DNA of 9,804 bases from contig JAUXBS010000024.1 of NCBI GenBank assembly GCA_030619245.1, forward strand, positions 1-9,804, in the 5' to 3' direction. This DNA comes from Clostridia bacterium (GTDB lineage Bacteria > UBA6262 > WVXT01 > JAUXBS01). The notes under the pieces were generated by a model. The model was not told the origin of the DNA, did not search any database, and saw nothing but the letters and a program-made list of their open reading frames with translations. The position numbers were made by a program, and so were the translations under genes. Shown here in pieces: positions 1-6,557 of the stretch; the stretch's first letter is position 1, and each line of letters starts with the position of its first letter.

Positions 1-2591
1 AAAGAGAATTAAAGGTTTTCCAGCCGCTCGTGGAAAAGGTTAATTCTCTTGAAAAGAAGATGTCCGGTTTAACGGATGAAGAACTTTGCGGCATGACCGG
101 TAAATTCAAGTCCAGGCATGAAAACGGCGAATCCCTTGACGAGCTTCTGCCCGAGGCGTTCGCGGTGACGCGGGAAGCGGCGAAGAGAACATTAAATATG
201 CGCCATTTTGATGTCCAGATCATGGGCGGGATAGTGCTTCACAATGGAAAGATTGCGGAGATGGCTACCGGAGAGGGGAAGACCCTTGTCGCTACACTGC
301 CTGTATACCTGAACAGCCTTGCCGGTAAGGGGGTCCATGTTGTTACAGTTAATGACTATCTTGCAAAAAGGGATTCGGAGTGGATGGGGAAAATATACGA
401 ATTCCTCGGGTTGTCAGTGGGGGTAGTCCAGCATGACATATCAACCGGCCAAAGGCAGGAAGCCTATCAGTGTGATGTGACTTACGTTACCAATAATGAG
501 GTGGGGTTTGATTACCTGAGGGATAACATGTCGACGACCATTGATAACTGCGCGCAGGGAGAATTGAATTATGCCATAATTGACGAGGTTGACAGCATAT
601 TGATAGACGAGGCGAGGACGCCCTTGATAATATCGGGCCCCGCGGAGGAGTCAACTGAAAAGTATTATAAAGTCAACAGGATAATACCAATGCTTAAGGG
701 TAAATTCGTGACGGAAAAGGAGCAGGCGGAGGCAAAGGAACAGGGGACGGACCTCGGGCAGGGATTTGATTATCTTTCTGATGAGAAGGCGGGGACTTCA
801 ACGCTGACCGAACAGGGCATAAAAAAGTGTGAAAACCTGCTTGGCATTGAAAATATTTACGCGGACATTGACAATGAATGGCTGCACCACATCAACCAGG
901 CGCTGAGGGCTTATAACCACTTTAAGAAAGACGTTGATTACGTTGTTAAGGACGGGCAGGTTATAATAGTTGATGAATTTACCGGGCGGCTCATGCCGGG
1001 CAGGCGCTGGAGCGAGGGCCTGCACCAGGCGATAGAGGCAAAGGAGAATCAGAGGATAGCCGAGGAGAACCAGACACTTGCAACGATAACTTTCCAGAAC
1101 TACTTCAACATGTACAAAAAGCTTGCCGGTATGACAGGTACGGCGATTACCGAGGCGGATGAGTTCTGGAAGATATACAAGTTAGATGTTATTGTCGCGC
1201 CCACGAATAAACCGCTGAAAAGGAGCAGGCACCCGGATGTGATATACAAGACCAAGAGGGAGAAGGATGATGCCATTGTATCCGAGATTATTGAAATGAA
1301 CAAGGCAGGCCGCCCCGCGCTCGTCGGGGCAAAATCCATTGAGTACAGCGTGCGCCTGGGAGACCTACTCTCAAGAAGGGGTGTTAATCACAACGTATTG
1401 AATGCAAAGTACCACGAGAGGGAGGCTGAGATTATCGCGCAGGCGGGAAGAAGGGGAGCCGTTACCATTGCGACGAACATGGCGGGAAGGGGAACGGATA
1501 TAATACTCGGGGGGAATCCTCCGGAACCGAAGGCACACGAGGACATTGTGCAGGCAGGGGGGCTTCATATTATTGGAACCGAGGGGCATGATTCAAGAAG
1601 GATAGATAACCAGTTGAGGGGGAGGGCAGGCCGCCAGGGAGACCCCGGTTCGTCCCGGTTCTACCTTTCACTGGAGGATGACGTGATGAGGTTGTATGGT
1701 TCTGACAGGATTGCTTCTGTCATGGACAGGCTTGGGTGGGAGGAAGGCCAGGATATACAGCATCCCTTGATAAGCAGGGCGCTGGAATCAGCCCAGAAAA
1801 AAATAGAAGGTATGAACTTTGATATACGCAAGCAGATACTTGAATTTGATAACATTATGAATAAGAAGAGGACTGTAATATACAATTGGAGGCAGCAGGT
1901 TCTCAAGGGAGAGAACATAAAAGATGAAATGCTTGCAATGATGGAAGACGTTATTGATGACAAACTGGACCTTTACGCTCCGCCAAAGGTTTTTCCCGAG
2001 AAGTGGAACATCACTGAAATAAGCGCGTGGTTGAGTCATGCTTTTGATGTTTCTTTCAGTATAGAGGGAGAAGAGCTGCAGAGAATGACAAGGGAAAGAC
2101 TGGGTATGATGGTGGCTGAAAAAATCAGGGAAAAATATGACAGCAGGGAAAAAGAAGTAGGCGTAGAAGTAATGCGTGACATTGAACGCATGGTGAAGCT
2201 GCATGTAATAGACAGCAGGTGGAAGGACCACCTTTATGACATGGACCAGTTAAGGAAGGGGATAAACCTGCGGGCGTACGGCCAAAAAGACCCCATTATT
2301 GAATACAAGCGTGAATCCGCAAGGTCCTTTGACATGATGGAACAGCGGATGAAGGAAGAGATAACGGCTCTTATTTTCAGGGTTAAGGTGGCTCCGCGTA
2401 TGAGGGAAAGAATATCTCCTGGCGGGGAACAGGTAAAAATTGCGCAGGGTGGGCCATCCGGGAAAAAAGGACGCAATTCATCTGCTCCGGCTCCGGGGCC
2501 GGGGAGCCCCTCCGGGGTGAAGTTAATCGGGAGGAACGATCCCTGTCCATGCGGCAGCGGGAAGAAGTACAAGAAGTGCTGTGGAAGATAA
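1..2591 (+). CDS. secA: SecA preprotein translocase ATPase (5' end cut by the window edge)
   Basis: SecA is the ATP-driven motor that pushes unfolded preproteins through SecYEG. Taking the GTG at 30 as residue 1, the Walker A motif ATGEGKT is at 79-85, TVNDYLAKRD at 106-115, NNEVGFDYLRDN at 155-166, the Walker B DEVD at 185-188, DEFTGRLMPGRRWSEG at 315-330, ATNMAGRGTDIILGGN at 481-496 and QLRGRAGRQGD near 528. The helical scaffold segment (SRWKDHLYDMDQLR) follows. A short Ala/Pro/Gly linker leads to a C-terminal SEC-C zinc motif (CPCGSGKKYKKCC). The reading frame stays open upstream of the GTG and encodes RELKVFQPL, which continues the usual SecA N-terminus, so that GTG is an internal valine and only roughly 20 residues are missing. 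The stop is TAA at 2589. One oddity is that the usual GTERHE motif reads GTEGHD (codon 1584-1586). The gene is otherwise intact. Confidence 0.97.
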   Translation, partial: RELKVFQPLVEKVNSLEKKMSGLTDEELCGMTGKFKSRHENGESLDELLPEAFAVTREAAKRTLNMRHFDVQIMGGIVLHNGKIAEMATGEGKTLVATLPVYLNSLAGKGVHVVTVNDYLAKRDSEWMGKIYEFLGLSVGVVQHDISTGQRQEAYQCDVTYVTNNEVGFDYLRDNMSTTIDNCAQGELNYAIIDEVDSILIDEARTPLIISGPAEESTEKYYKVNRIIPMLKGKFVTEKEQAEAKEQGTDLGQGFDYLSDEKAGTSTLTEQGIKKCENLLGIENIYADIDNEWLHHINQALRAYNHFKKDVDYVVKDGQVIIVDEFTGRLMPGRRWSEGLHQAIEAKENQRIAEENQTLATITFQNYFNMYKKLAGMTGTAITEADEFWKIYKLDVIVAPTNKPLKRSRHPDVIYKTKREKDDAIVSEIIEMNKAGRPALVGAKSIEYSVRLGDLLSRRGVNHNVLNAKYHEREAEIIAQAGRRGAVTIATNMAGRGTDIILGGNPPEPKAHEDIVQAGGLHIIGTEGHDSRRIDNQLRGRAGRQGDPGSSRFYLSLEDDVMRLYGSDRIASVMDRLGWEEGQDIQHPLISRALESAQKKIEGMNFDIRKQILEFDNIMNKKRTVIYNWRQQVLKGENIKDEMLAMMEDVIDDKLDLYAPPKVFPEKWNITEISAWLSHAFDVSFSIEGEELQRMTRERLGMMVAEKIREKYDSREKEVGVEVMRDIERMVKLHVIDSRWKDHLYDMDQLRKGINLRAYGQKDPIIEYKRESARSFDMMEQRMKEEITALIFRVKVAPRMRERISPGGEQVKIAQGGPSGKKGRNSSAPAPGPGSPSGVKLIGRNDPCPCGSGKKYKKCCGR

Positions 2592-2616
2592 ATAGCTGAC
2601 CTCTTTCTCTTGTCCT

Positions 2617-2639
2617 GCAAAAATGTTGAGGCCTGACCC
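2617..2639. repeat. Solo repeat tip overlapping the lnt translation start region
   Basis: The stretch AAAATGTTGAGGCCTGACCC closely matches the right-hand tip of the 124-bp element at 9501-9624 (AAAATGTCAAGGCCTGACCC), differing at two bases in the middle. No matching left tip is visible in the short spacer after secA, so this looks like a lone or degraded end. Its GAGG (2628-2631) lies 9 nt before the ATG at 2641 and is the only Shine-Dalgarno-like sequence available to lnt. That this is a remnant of the same element family is inferred from the match. Confidence 0.6.
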
Positions 2640-2640
2640 A

Positions 2641-4203
2641 ATGAAAAAACTCTTAAAAGAAATGGATAAATTCAGCCTGCTTGCGGCTGTTTCTGGGGTA
2701 TTGCTGATACTTGTATTCCCCGGGTTTAACCTTTCATTTCTTGCGTGGGTTGCCCTGGTCCCGTTGCTGGTTGCGCTTCGCGGCAGGACGGCAGGGCGTT
2801 CATTCAGGCTGGGTTTCCTTACCGGCCTTATTTCATTTGCAGGCATCCTTTACTGGATAATCCCAACGGTTATAGCGGATGGGGAGCACCCCTTGATTGC
2901 GGTGTTTAGCCTGCTGTTGTTGAGTTCCGTACTGGCTGTTTTTTACGGGCTTTTCTGCCTGGTTCTGAATTTATTGAAGAGCAAAAAGAAAATGCCGGTT
3001 ATAATTGATGCCCTTATTGTCGCGGCATTATGGGTTTCCCTGGAGTGGCTGAGGGGGCATATATTTTCAGGCCTGCCGTGGGCGGTTCTTGGTTATTCGC
3101 AGTGGAGGAATTTAACGTTTATTCAGATATCGGAGTTTACGGCGGTTTACGGGGTTTCGTTCTTCATAATTTTTGTTAACGCTATTATAGGGGGACGGTT
3201 CTTTAAAAGAAACCGTCCCCTTATTGACGGCTGGCAGTACCTTGTTATTGCCCTGGCTGTGATTGTCATTAATTCAATGTTTGGTTATGTGAGGATAAAA
3301 TCCGTTAAGAGGAAAGATTCCGGGTCCCCGGCCAGGATAGGGATATTGCAGGGGAATATTGACCAGTACATGAAATGGGACAGGGAATACGAAGAATTGA
3401 TTTTTGATTCTTATACCGGGCTTGTGGCTGAAATCAAGAAGGAGAAACCCGAAGTGATTGTCTGGCCGGAAACGGCGGTGCCGGGCTACCTGAGGCTGGA
3501 AAAGAAAATACATGGTTGGGTGAAGAACCTTGCTCGGTTCAGCGGGGCATATCACATTATTGGCAGCCCTGAACGGGAGGAGGGAAAGTTTTATAATTCA
3601 GCGTTTTTAGTTTCACCGGGCGGGGATATCCTGCAGCGTTATGATAAGATTCATCTTGTGCCGGTTGGTGAGTACTTTCCCTTCAAGGCGGTTTTTAAAA
3701 AAATATTCAGGGCTTTGGATGACCTGGGGGATTTTAACCCCGGCAGAAAATACGAAAGGTTCATAACGCCTTCCGGGATTTTCGGCGTTGTTATCTGTTA
3801 TGAATCAATTTTTCCTGACCTTACGAGGAAGATAGTCGGTATGAAATCGGATTACCTGATTAACATTACCAACGATGCATGGTATTTGAGAACGGCGGCC
3901 CTGCAGCAGCATTTTTCAATGAACGTGTTCCGCGCGGTTGAGAACAGGATAAACCTGGTCAGAGCCGCGAATACCGGCATATCCGGGTTTATTAATAAGT
4001 ACGGAAGGGTGGAAAAGGAAACAGGAATTGTTGAAAGGGTTTGTATTACAGCCGGTATTACCGGGAGGGATTACGTGACTTTCTATACCAGGCATGGTGA
4101 TGTTTTCGCATATTCGTGCATGGTTTTTTTGTTGGGGACGATTCTTTTTTTAAAAAAGGGGTCAAAGCCTGACCCCGCAGAAGGGGATAAAAATGAAGGA
4201 TAA
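2641..4203 (+). CDS. lnt: Apolipoprotein N-acyltransferase
   Basis: Lnt is an inner-membrane enzyme that transfers an acyl chain from a phospholipid to the N-terminal cysteine of apolipoproteins, the last step before Lol sorting. From the ATG at 2641 there are 520 residues. Seven hydrophobic segments lie at about 11-28, 32-46, 57-74, 84-112, 121-137, 169-184 and 200-217. A periplasmic carbon-nitrogen hydrolase domain (about 232-475) and a final TM at 489-504 follow. The Glu-Lys-Cys triad is visible as E277 (WPETAVPGY), K336 (YDKIHLVPVGEYFP) and C386 (VVICYESIFP). I chose 2641 because GAGG precedes it by 9 nt; an in-frame ATG at 2623 would add MLRPDP but has no ribosome binding site. Repeat-like hairpins fall inside the gene in the loop between TM6 and TM7 and in the C-terminal tail. 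It overlaps prfB by 11 bp. Confidence 0.95.
   Translation: MKKLLKEMDKFSLLAAVSGVLLILVFPGFNLSFLAWVALVPLLVALRGRTAGRSFRLGFLTGLISFAGILYWIIPTVIADGEHPLIAVFSLLLLSSVLAVFYGLFCLVLNLLKSKKKMPVIIDALIVAALWVSLEWLRGHIFSGLPWAVLGYSQWRNLTFIQISEFTAVYGVSFFIIFVNAIIGGRFFKRNRPLIDGWQYLVIALAVIVINSMFGYVRIKSVKRKDSGSPARIGILQGNIDQYMKWDREYEELIFDSYTGLVAEIKKEKPEVIVWPETAVPGYLRLEKKIHGWVKNLARFSGAYHIIGSPEREEGKFYNSAFLVSPGGDILQRYDKIHLVPVGEYFPFKAVFKKIFRALDDLGDFNPGRKYERFITPSGIFGVVICYESIFPDLTRKIVGMKSDYLINITNDAWYLRTAALQQHFSMNVFRAVENRINLVRAANTGISGFINKYGRVEKETGIVERVCITAGITGRDYVTFYTRHGDVFAYSCMVFLLGTILFLKKGSKPDPAEGDKNEG
3191..3220. repeat. Inverted repeat GGGGACGGTT inside lnt, possible collapsed repeat element
   Basis: GGGGACGGTT (3191-3200) and AACCGTCCCC (3211-3220) form a perfect 10-bp stem around a 10-nt A/T-rich loop. 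The stem lies in the lnt coding frame, where it encodes the basic loop GRFFKRNRP between hydrophobic segments six and seven. The tip GGGGACGGTTCTT differs from the GGGGTCAGG tips elsewhere in the window but has the same style (four G, then a fixed core). It may represent a second repeat family reduced to its two ends. The hairpin is seen directly; the origin is inference. Confidence 0.55.
4158..4176. repeat. GGGGTCA/TGACCCC mini-palindrome at the 3' end of lnt
   Basis: GGGGTCA (4158-4164) and TGACCCC (4170-4176) are perfect 7-bp arms around AAGCC. Together they look like the left tip and the right tip (AAGGCCTGACCCC in the full copy) of the 124-bp element with the interior gone. The sequence is translated as part of the hydrophilic C-terminal tail of Lnt (GSKPDP) and ends just before the AAGGGG Shine-Dalgarno of prfB. 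It could also act as a small mRNA hairpin there. Confidence 0.55.
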
Positions 4204-5309
4204 ACAATTGCTGAAGGAACTGGCGGGCAGTGTGAAGGAAGCCGGTAAATCAATAGAAGAACTCAGGAGGTTTCTTTGAAGTAGATGATAAAAGAACCAG
4301 GATTGCGGAGTTTGAAGGGATTATATTAAAAAATGATTTCTGGAATAATGCGGAACAGGCGCGAAAAACGATGCAGGAACTCAGTGATTTAAAAAAGGTT
4401 GTAGGGGAATACGAGGATTTAAAGACAAAACAGGATGACCTGTCCATCCTGCTGCAACTTACGGAGGAAGCAGGCAGCCCGGATGAAACACAGGGGATTA
4501 TTGATGAAATAAAAGAAGGCGTTAATAAACTTAATGATGCATTGAACAGGTTATCGATGCGTTCGAAATTAGGAGGCAAGGTTGACAGAAACGGCGCAAT
4601 AGTCACCCTTCACTCGGGAGCAGGGGGTACGGAAGCCTGTGACTGGACTGAGATGCTTCTAAGGATGTACCTGCGCTGGGCTGAGAAAAGGGGATACAGG
4701 ACAACCATAACCGATGTGCTGTCGGGAGACGAAGCAGGGATAAAGGGGGTTACATTAGTGATTAGCGGTGAGTATGCTTACGGGTATATGAAGTCGGAGG
4801 CGGGTATTCACCGTCTGGTCAGGATTTCGCCTTTTGATGCAAACAAACGGAGGCATACAAGTTTTGCCGCCTGTGATGTAATACCCGAAGTTGAGGATAT
4901 ACCTTCAATAGTAATTGAAGAAAAAGACCTCAGGATTGACACGTACCGCTCAAGCGGCAAGGGGGGCCAGCATGTCAATAAGACTGATTCTGCTGTGAGG
5001 ATTACCCATTTACCTACAAAGACAGTGGTCCAGTGCCAGAATGAAAGGTCACAGCACAAGAATAAAGAAATGGCCATGAAGCAGTTAAAGGCGAGATTAT
5101 TTGAGCTTCAGCAGGAAAAGTTGAGGAGCGAAAAGGAGAAGCACTATGATGAAAAGGGCGATATCGCCTGGGGGAGCCAGATACGCTCGTATGTCTTCTG
5201 CCCGTATACGATGGTGAAAGACCACCGCACAGGCGCTCAGATCGGGAATGTTGAAGCAGTAATGGACGGGGATATTGACCGGTTCATTGAGGCCTATCTT
5301 TTAATGTAA
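4193..5309 (+). CDS. prfB: Peptide chain release factor 2, expressed by programmed +1 frameshift
   Basis: RF2 recognises UGA and UAA in the ribosomal A site and triggers release of the finished peptide. Translation starts at ATG 4193 (AGGGG 4182-4186, spacing 6 nt) and reads 28 codons to CTT (4274-4276), followed by an in-frame TGA (4277-4279). Slipping +1 past T4277 continues at GAA 4278 and gives a product of 371 residues, normal for RF2. The catalytic GGQ is at about residues 257-259 and the RF2-type anticodon tripeptide SPF at about 212-214; both are roughly 7 residues later than in the E. coli protein. The N-terminal helical domain spans the junction. The gene ends with tandem in-frame TAA TAA. 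The start overlaps the end of lnt by 11 bp, implying co-translation. A reading that starts only at ATG 4371 would lose about 59 residues. Confidence 0.96.
4265..4280 (+). promoter_or_regulatory. prfB +1 frameshift signal
   Basis: In frame with the first 28 codons of prfB stands AGG AGG TTT CTT TGA A. It has a perfect internal Shine-Dalgarno (AGGAGG, 4265-4270), a 3-nt spacer, the slippery CTT and the UGA stop. This is the architecture of the known RF2 autoregulatory site: scarce RF2 leaves UGA unread, the Leu-tRNA slips from CUU to UUU, and full-length RF2 is made. E. coli has AGGGGG and UGAC; here the sequence is AGGAGG and UGAA. Confidence 0.93.
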
Positions 5310-5323
5310 TAATCAAAGAAACA

Positions 5324-5355
5324 GAAAACCCCTGATTTTATTATGGCAGGGTTTC
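5324..5355 (+). terminator. Weak hairpin after prfB, possible partial terminator
   Basis: GAAAACCCCTG (5324-5334) can pair with CAGGGTTTC (5347-5355) if one A and one C bulge out, leaving a 12-nt loop. It lies 14 bp after the prfB stop. No run of T follows, so it is not a convincing intrinsic terminator and may only stabilise or mark the mRNA end. Confidence 0.25.
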
Positions 5356-5402
5356 AGCTAATCATTTCATAGTAATCAAAATCACAAAAAACCAAGTTTA
5401 TA

Positions 5403-5431
5403 TTGTAATTCATTAATATTTATGATATGAT
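5403..5431 (+). promoter_or_regulatory. Candidate sigma70-type promoter for the small ORF/HEAT/lysS group
   Basis: TTGTAA (5403-5408) and TATGAT (5426-5431) are separated by 17 bp and match the sigma70 hexamers at 4/6 and 5/6 positions. They lie in the AT-rich 163-bp gap between prfB and the small ORF. The -10 falls inside the left arm of a 38-bp palindrome. An alternative TATAAT sits at 5432-5437 without a good -35. The AT-richness makes chance matches likely. Confidence 0.35.
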
Positions 5432-5458
5432 TATAATAGTAAATATAATAATATCATA
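5421..5458. repeat. 38-bp AT-rich palindrome upstream of the small ORF
   Basis: TATGATAT (5421-5428) pairs with ATATCATA (5451-5458), and ATTATA (5430-5435) pairs with TATAAT (5444-5449). One symmetric G-A mismatch (5429/5450) separates the two stems, and an 8-nt loop closes them. This gives 14 of 15 base pairs. The palindrome ends 6 nt before the AGGAG ribosome binding site and covers the likely -10/start region. It could be an operator for a dimeric regulator or an mRNA hairpin. It lacks the GC stem and T tract of a terminator. Confidence 0.6.
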
Positions 5459-5472
5459 CTTAAAGGAGATTA

Positions 5473-5667
5473 ACGAGTAAAATAATTATAAATAGTAAGT
5501 ATGTATTTATAATATTGTTTTTAACGGGATTTCTTGTGTTTTCAGGTTTCGTTTCGACGGCATCGGATGTTATAAACGGGGTAAAGAATATACCAAATCC
5601 GTTCAGGGCGGGAAATGTTGAAGAAGATGAAAGGCATTCTCTTATTGATAGAATAGGGCTAATATGA
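5473..5667 (+). CDS. Small secreted or membrane-anchored protein, probable ACG start
   Basis: I do not recognise this 64-codon gene. The frame reads (M)SKIIINSKYV, then a hydrophobic core FIILFLTGFLVFSGFV (residues 12-27), then STA-SD, a good signal peptidase I site after A30. That would leave a mature peptide of about 34 residues containing IPNPFRAGN and a charged segment EEDERH. AGGAG (5464-5468) lies 4 nt before ACG 5473, and no ATG or GTG occurs in frame; a TTG at 5515 would remove half the signal. Either ACG is the start or an ancestral ATG has changed by one base. The TGA stop overlaps the ATG of the next gene (ATGA at 5664-5667), which supports real translation. A decayed gene kept for coupling is the alternative. 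Confidence 0.6.
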   Translation, partial: TSKIIINSKYVFIILFLTGFLVFSGFVSTASDVINGVKNIPNPFRAGNVEEDERHSLIDRIGLI

Positions 5668-6557
5668 ACCGGTATCCATTCGCAGTTGTACTAACCTTTA
5701 TTCTCCTGGCAGTGATTTTTTTATCGCCGGTTTTACCCTGGGACAGCAATATGGCGCAGGAGCAGTGGAAGCAGGAGGTTTCCGGACAAATCCAGAGGGA
5801 GATATTTATTATTTCGTTTCTTTTAATAACAGGCGTGGCGGCGATAATATTTATCCTGGTTACAACTCTAAGAAGGAACATTTCGGTTGGGACCGCAGCG
5901 ACAAGGCAGGAGGGCGACAGGGCGGCGCAGCTTTCAAAACAGCATGGCAGGGAAGTCGATGAAAAGGTAAACCGGTTTGGCAGCGATATTAAGGAGATAC
6001 TTACCGGCCAGATGGAAAGAATACTGAAGATGATGGAGGAGCAGAGCCGGGCAAGCGCCCAGGAAACTATAAAACTGGAAGTCACCAGGCCTGACGGCGT
6101 CAGTGAAATAAGGACGGATATTAACCCTCACATAAGGGCGAGGGCAAACGGGGTTGAGTTAATAGAAGAAACCATAGATGACCCTGAAACAGGAGAGAAG
6201 CTGGTGGAACCTTTCCTTGAGGATGTTGACAGCAGGGTAAGGGCAAATGCGGGTAGAGCCATGTACAAGTACAACAAGGAAAAGGGAATGGTCGCGCTGA
6301 ATGAAATGTGCAGGTCTGCGGACCAGTGGATGAGATTAAGCGGAGCCTGGGCGATGGGTGAGATAGGCAATGATATTGCGATAAAATCCCTGGTGAATCT
6401 GTTAGACGACCCGAAAGATTTCGTGGTGGGCAGGACTATAAAATCACTTGAAAAGGCGCTTGAGAACAGGGGTAATGAATTTGAAGAGGAACTTGTTCAG
6501 AAAATAGAACGGAAGGTAAAAGATGCAAGAATCCAGAGAAAAATCAAAGACAAATAA
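5664..6557 (+). CDS. Two-TM coiled-coil HEAT-like repeat protein, function unknown
   Basis: The protein has 297 residues. A hydrophobic N-terminus (6-24) and a second membrane span (47-69) bracket a short polar segment with PWDSN. A charged, helix-prone, probably coiled-coil stretch follows (about 83-135, with KMMEEQSR near its end). The C-terminal half has helical pairs typical of HEAT/PBS-lyase-like repeats: 156-170, 179-204 (EPFLEDVDSRVRANAGRAM), 207-237 (RLSGAWAMGEIGND) and 238-266 (SLVNLLDDPKDFVVGRTIKS). HEAT repeats are generally protein-binding scaffolds; no catalytic motif is seen. With two TMs both termini would be cytoplasmic; if the first is a cleaved signal the topology flips. The ATG at 5664 has AGGG 5 nt upstream and overlaps the stop of the small ORF. 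The 3' end overlaps lysS by 35 bp. A shared envelope role with the small protein is inference. Confidence 0.85.
   Translation: MNRYPFAVVLTFILLAVIFLSPVLPWDSNMAQEQWKQEVSGQIQREIFIISFLLITGVAAIIFILVTTLRRNISVGTAATRQEGDRAAQLSKQHGREVDEKVNRFGSDIKEILTGQMERILKMMEEQSRASAQETIKLEVTRPDGVSEIRTDINPHIRARANGVELIEETIDDPETGEKLVEPFLEDVDSRVRANAGRAMYKYNKEKGMVALNEMCRSADQWMRLSGAWAMGEIGNDIAIKSLVNLLDDPKDFVVGRTIKSLEKALENRGNEFEEELVQKIERKVKDARIQRKIKDK

Noticed and set aside
30..32. GTG as the start codon of secA
   Set aside because: The frame continues upstream to the window edge and encodes RELKVFQPL, which fits the usual SecA N-terminus; the GTG is an internal valine.
1661..1963. Long minus-strand ORFs opposite secA, lnt, lysS and lolC
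   Set aside because: Each lies fully opposite a well-supported gene, has no convincing start signal and reads as low-complexity Ser/Leu/Phe-rich shadow translation.
2489..2508. GC-rich hairpin GGCTCC/GGAGCC near the end of secA
   Set aside because: It is explained by Pro/Gly/Ala codons of the linker before the SEC-C motif, lies inside the coding region and has no T tract.
2623..2640. ATG 2623 as the start of lnt
   Set aside because: No Shine-Dalgarno precedes it and the added residues come from a repeat tip; ATG 2641 has GAGG at 9 nt. It remains a possible alternative.
4371..5309. A 312-residue RF2 starting at ATG 4371
   Set aside because: It lacks the N-terminal helices; the frameshifted product from 4193 has normal length and a canonical frameshift site.
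5501..5512. ATG 5501 as the start of the small gene
   Set aside because: It meets a TAA after three codons and is in a different frame from the signal-peptide-like ORF.
5765..5962. 65-codon + strand ORF inside the HEAT gene
   Set aside because: It is a frame shadow of the clearly protein-like HEAT gene and has no ribosome binding site or recognisable features.
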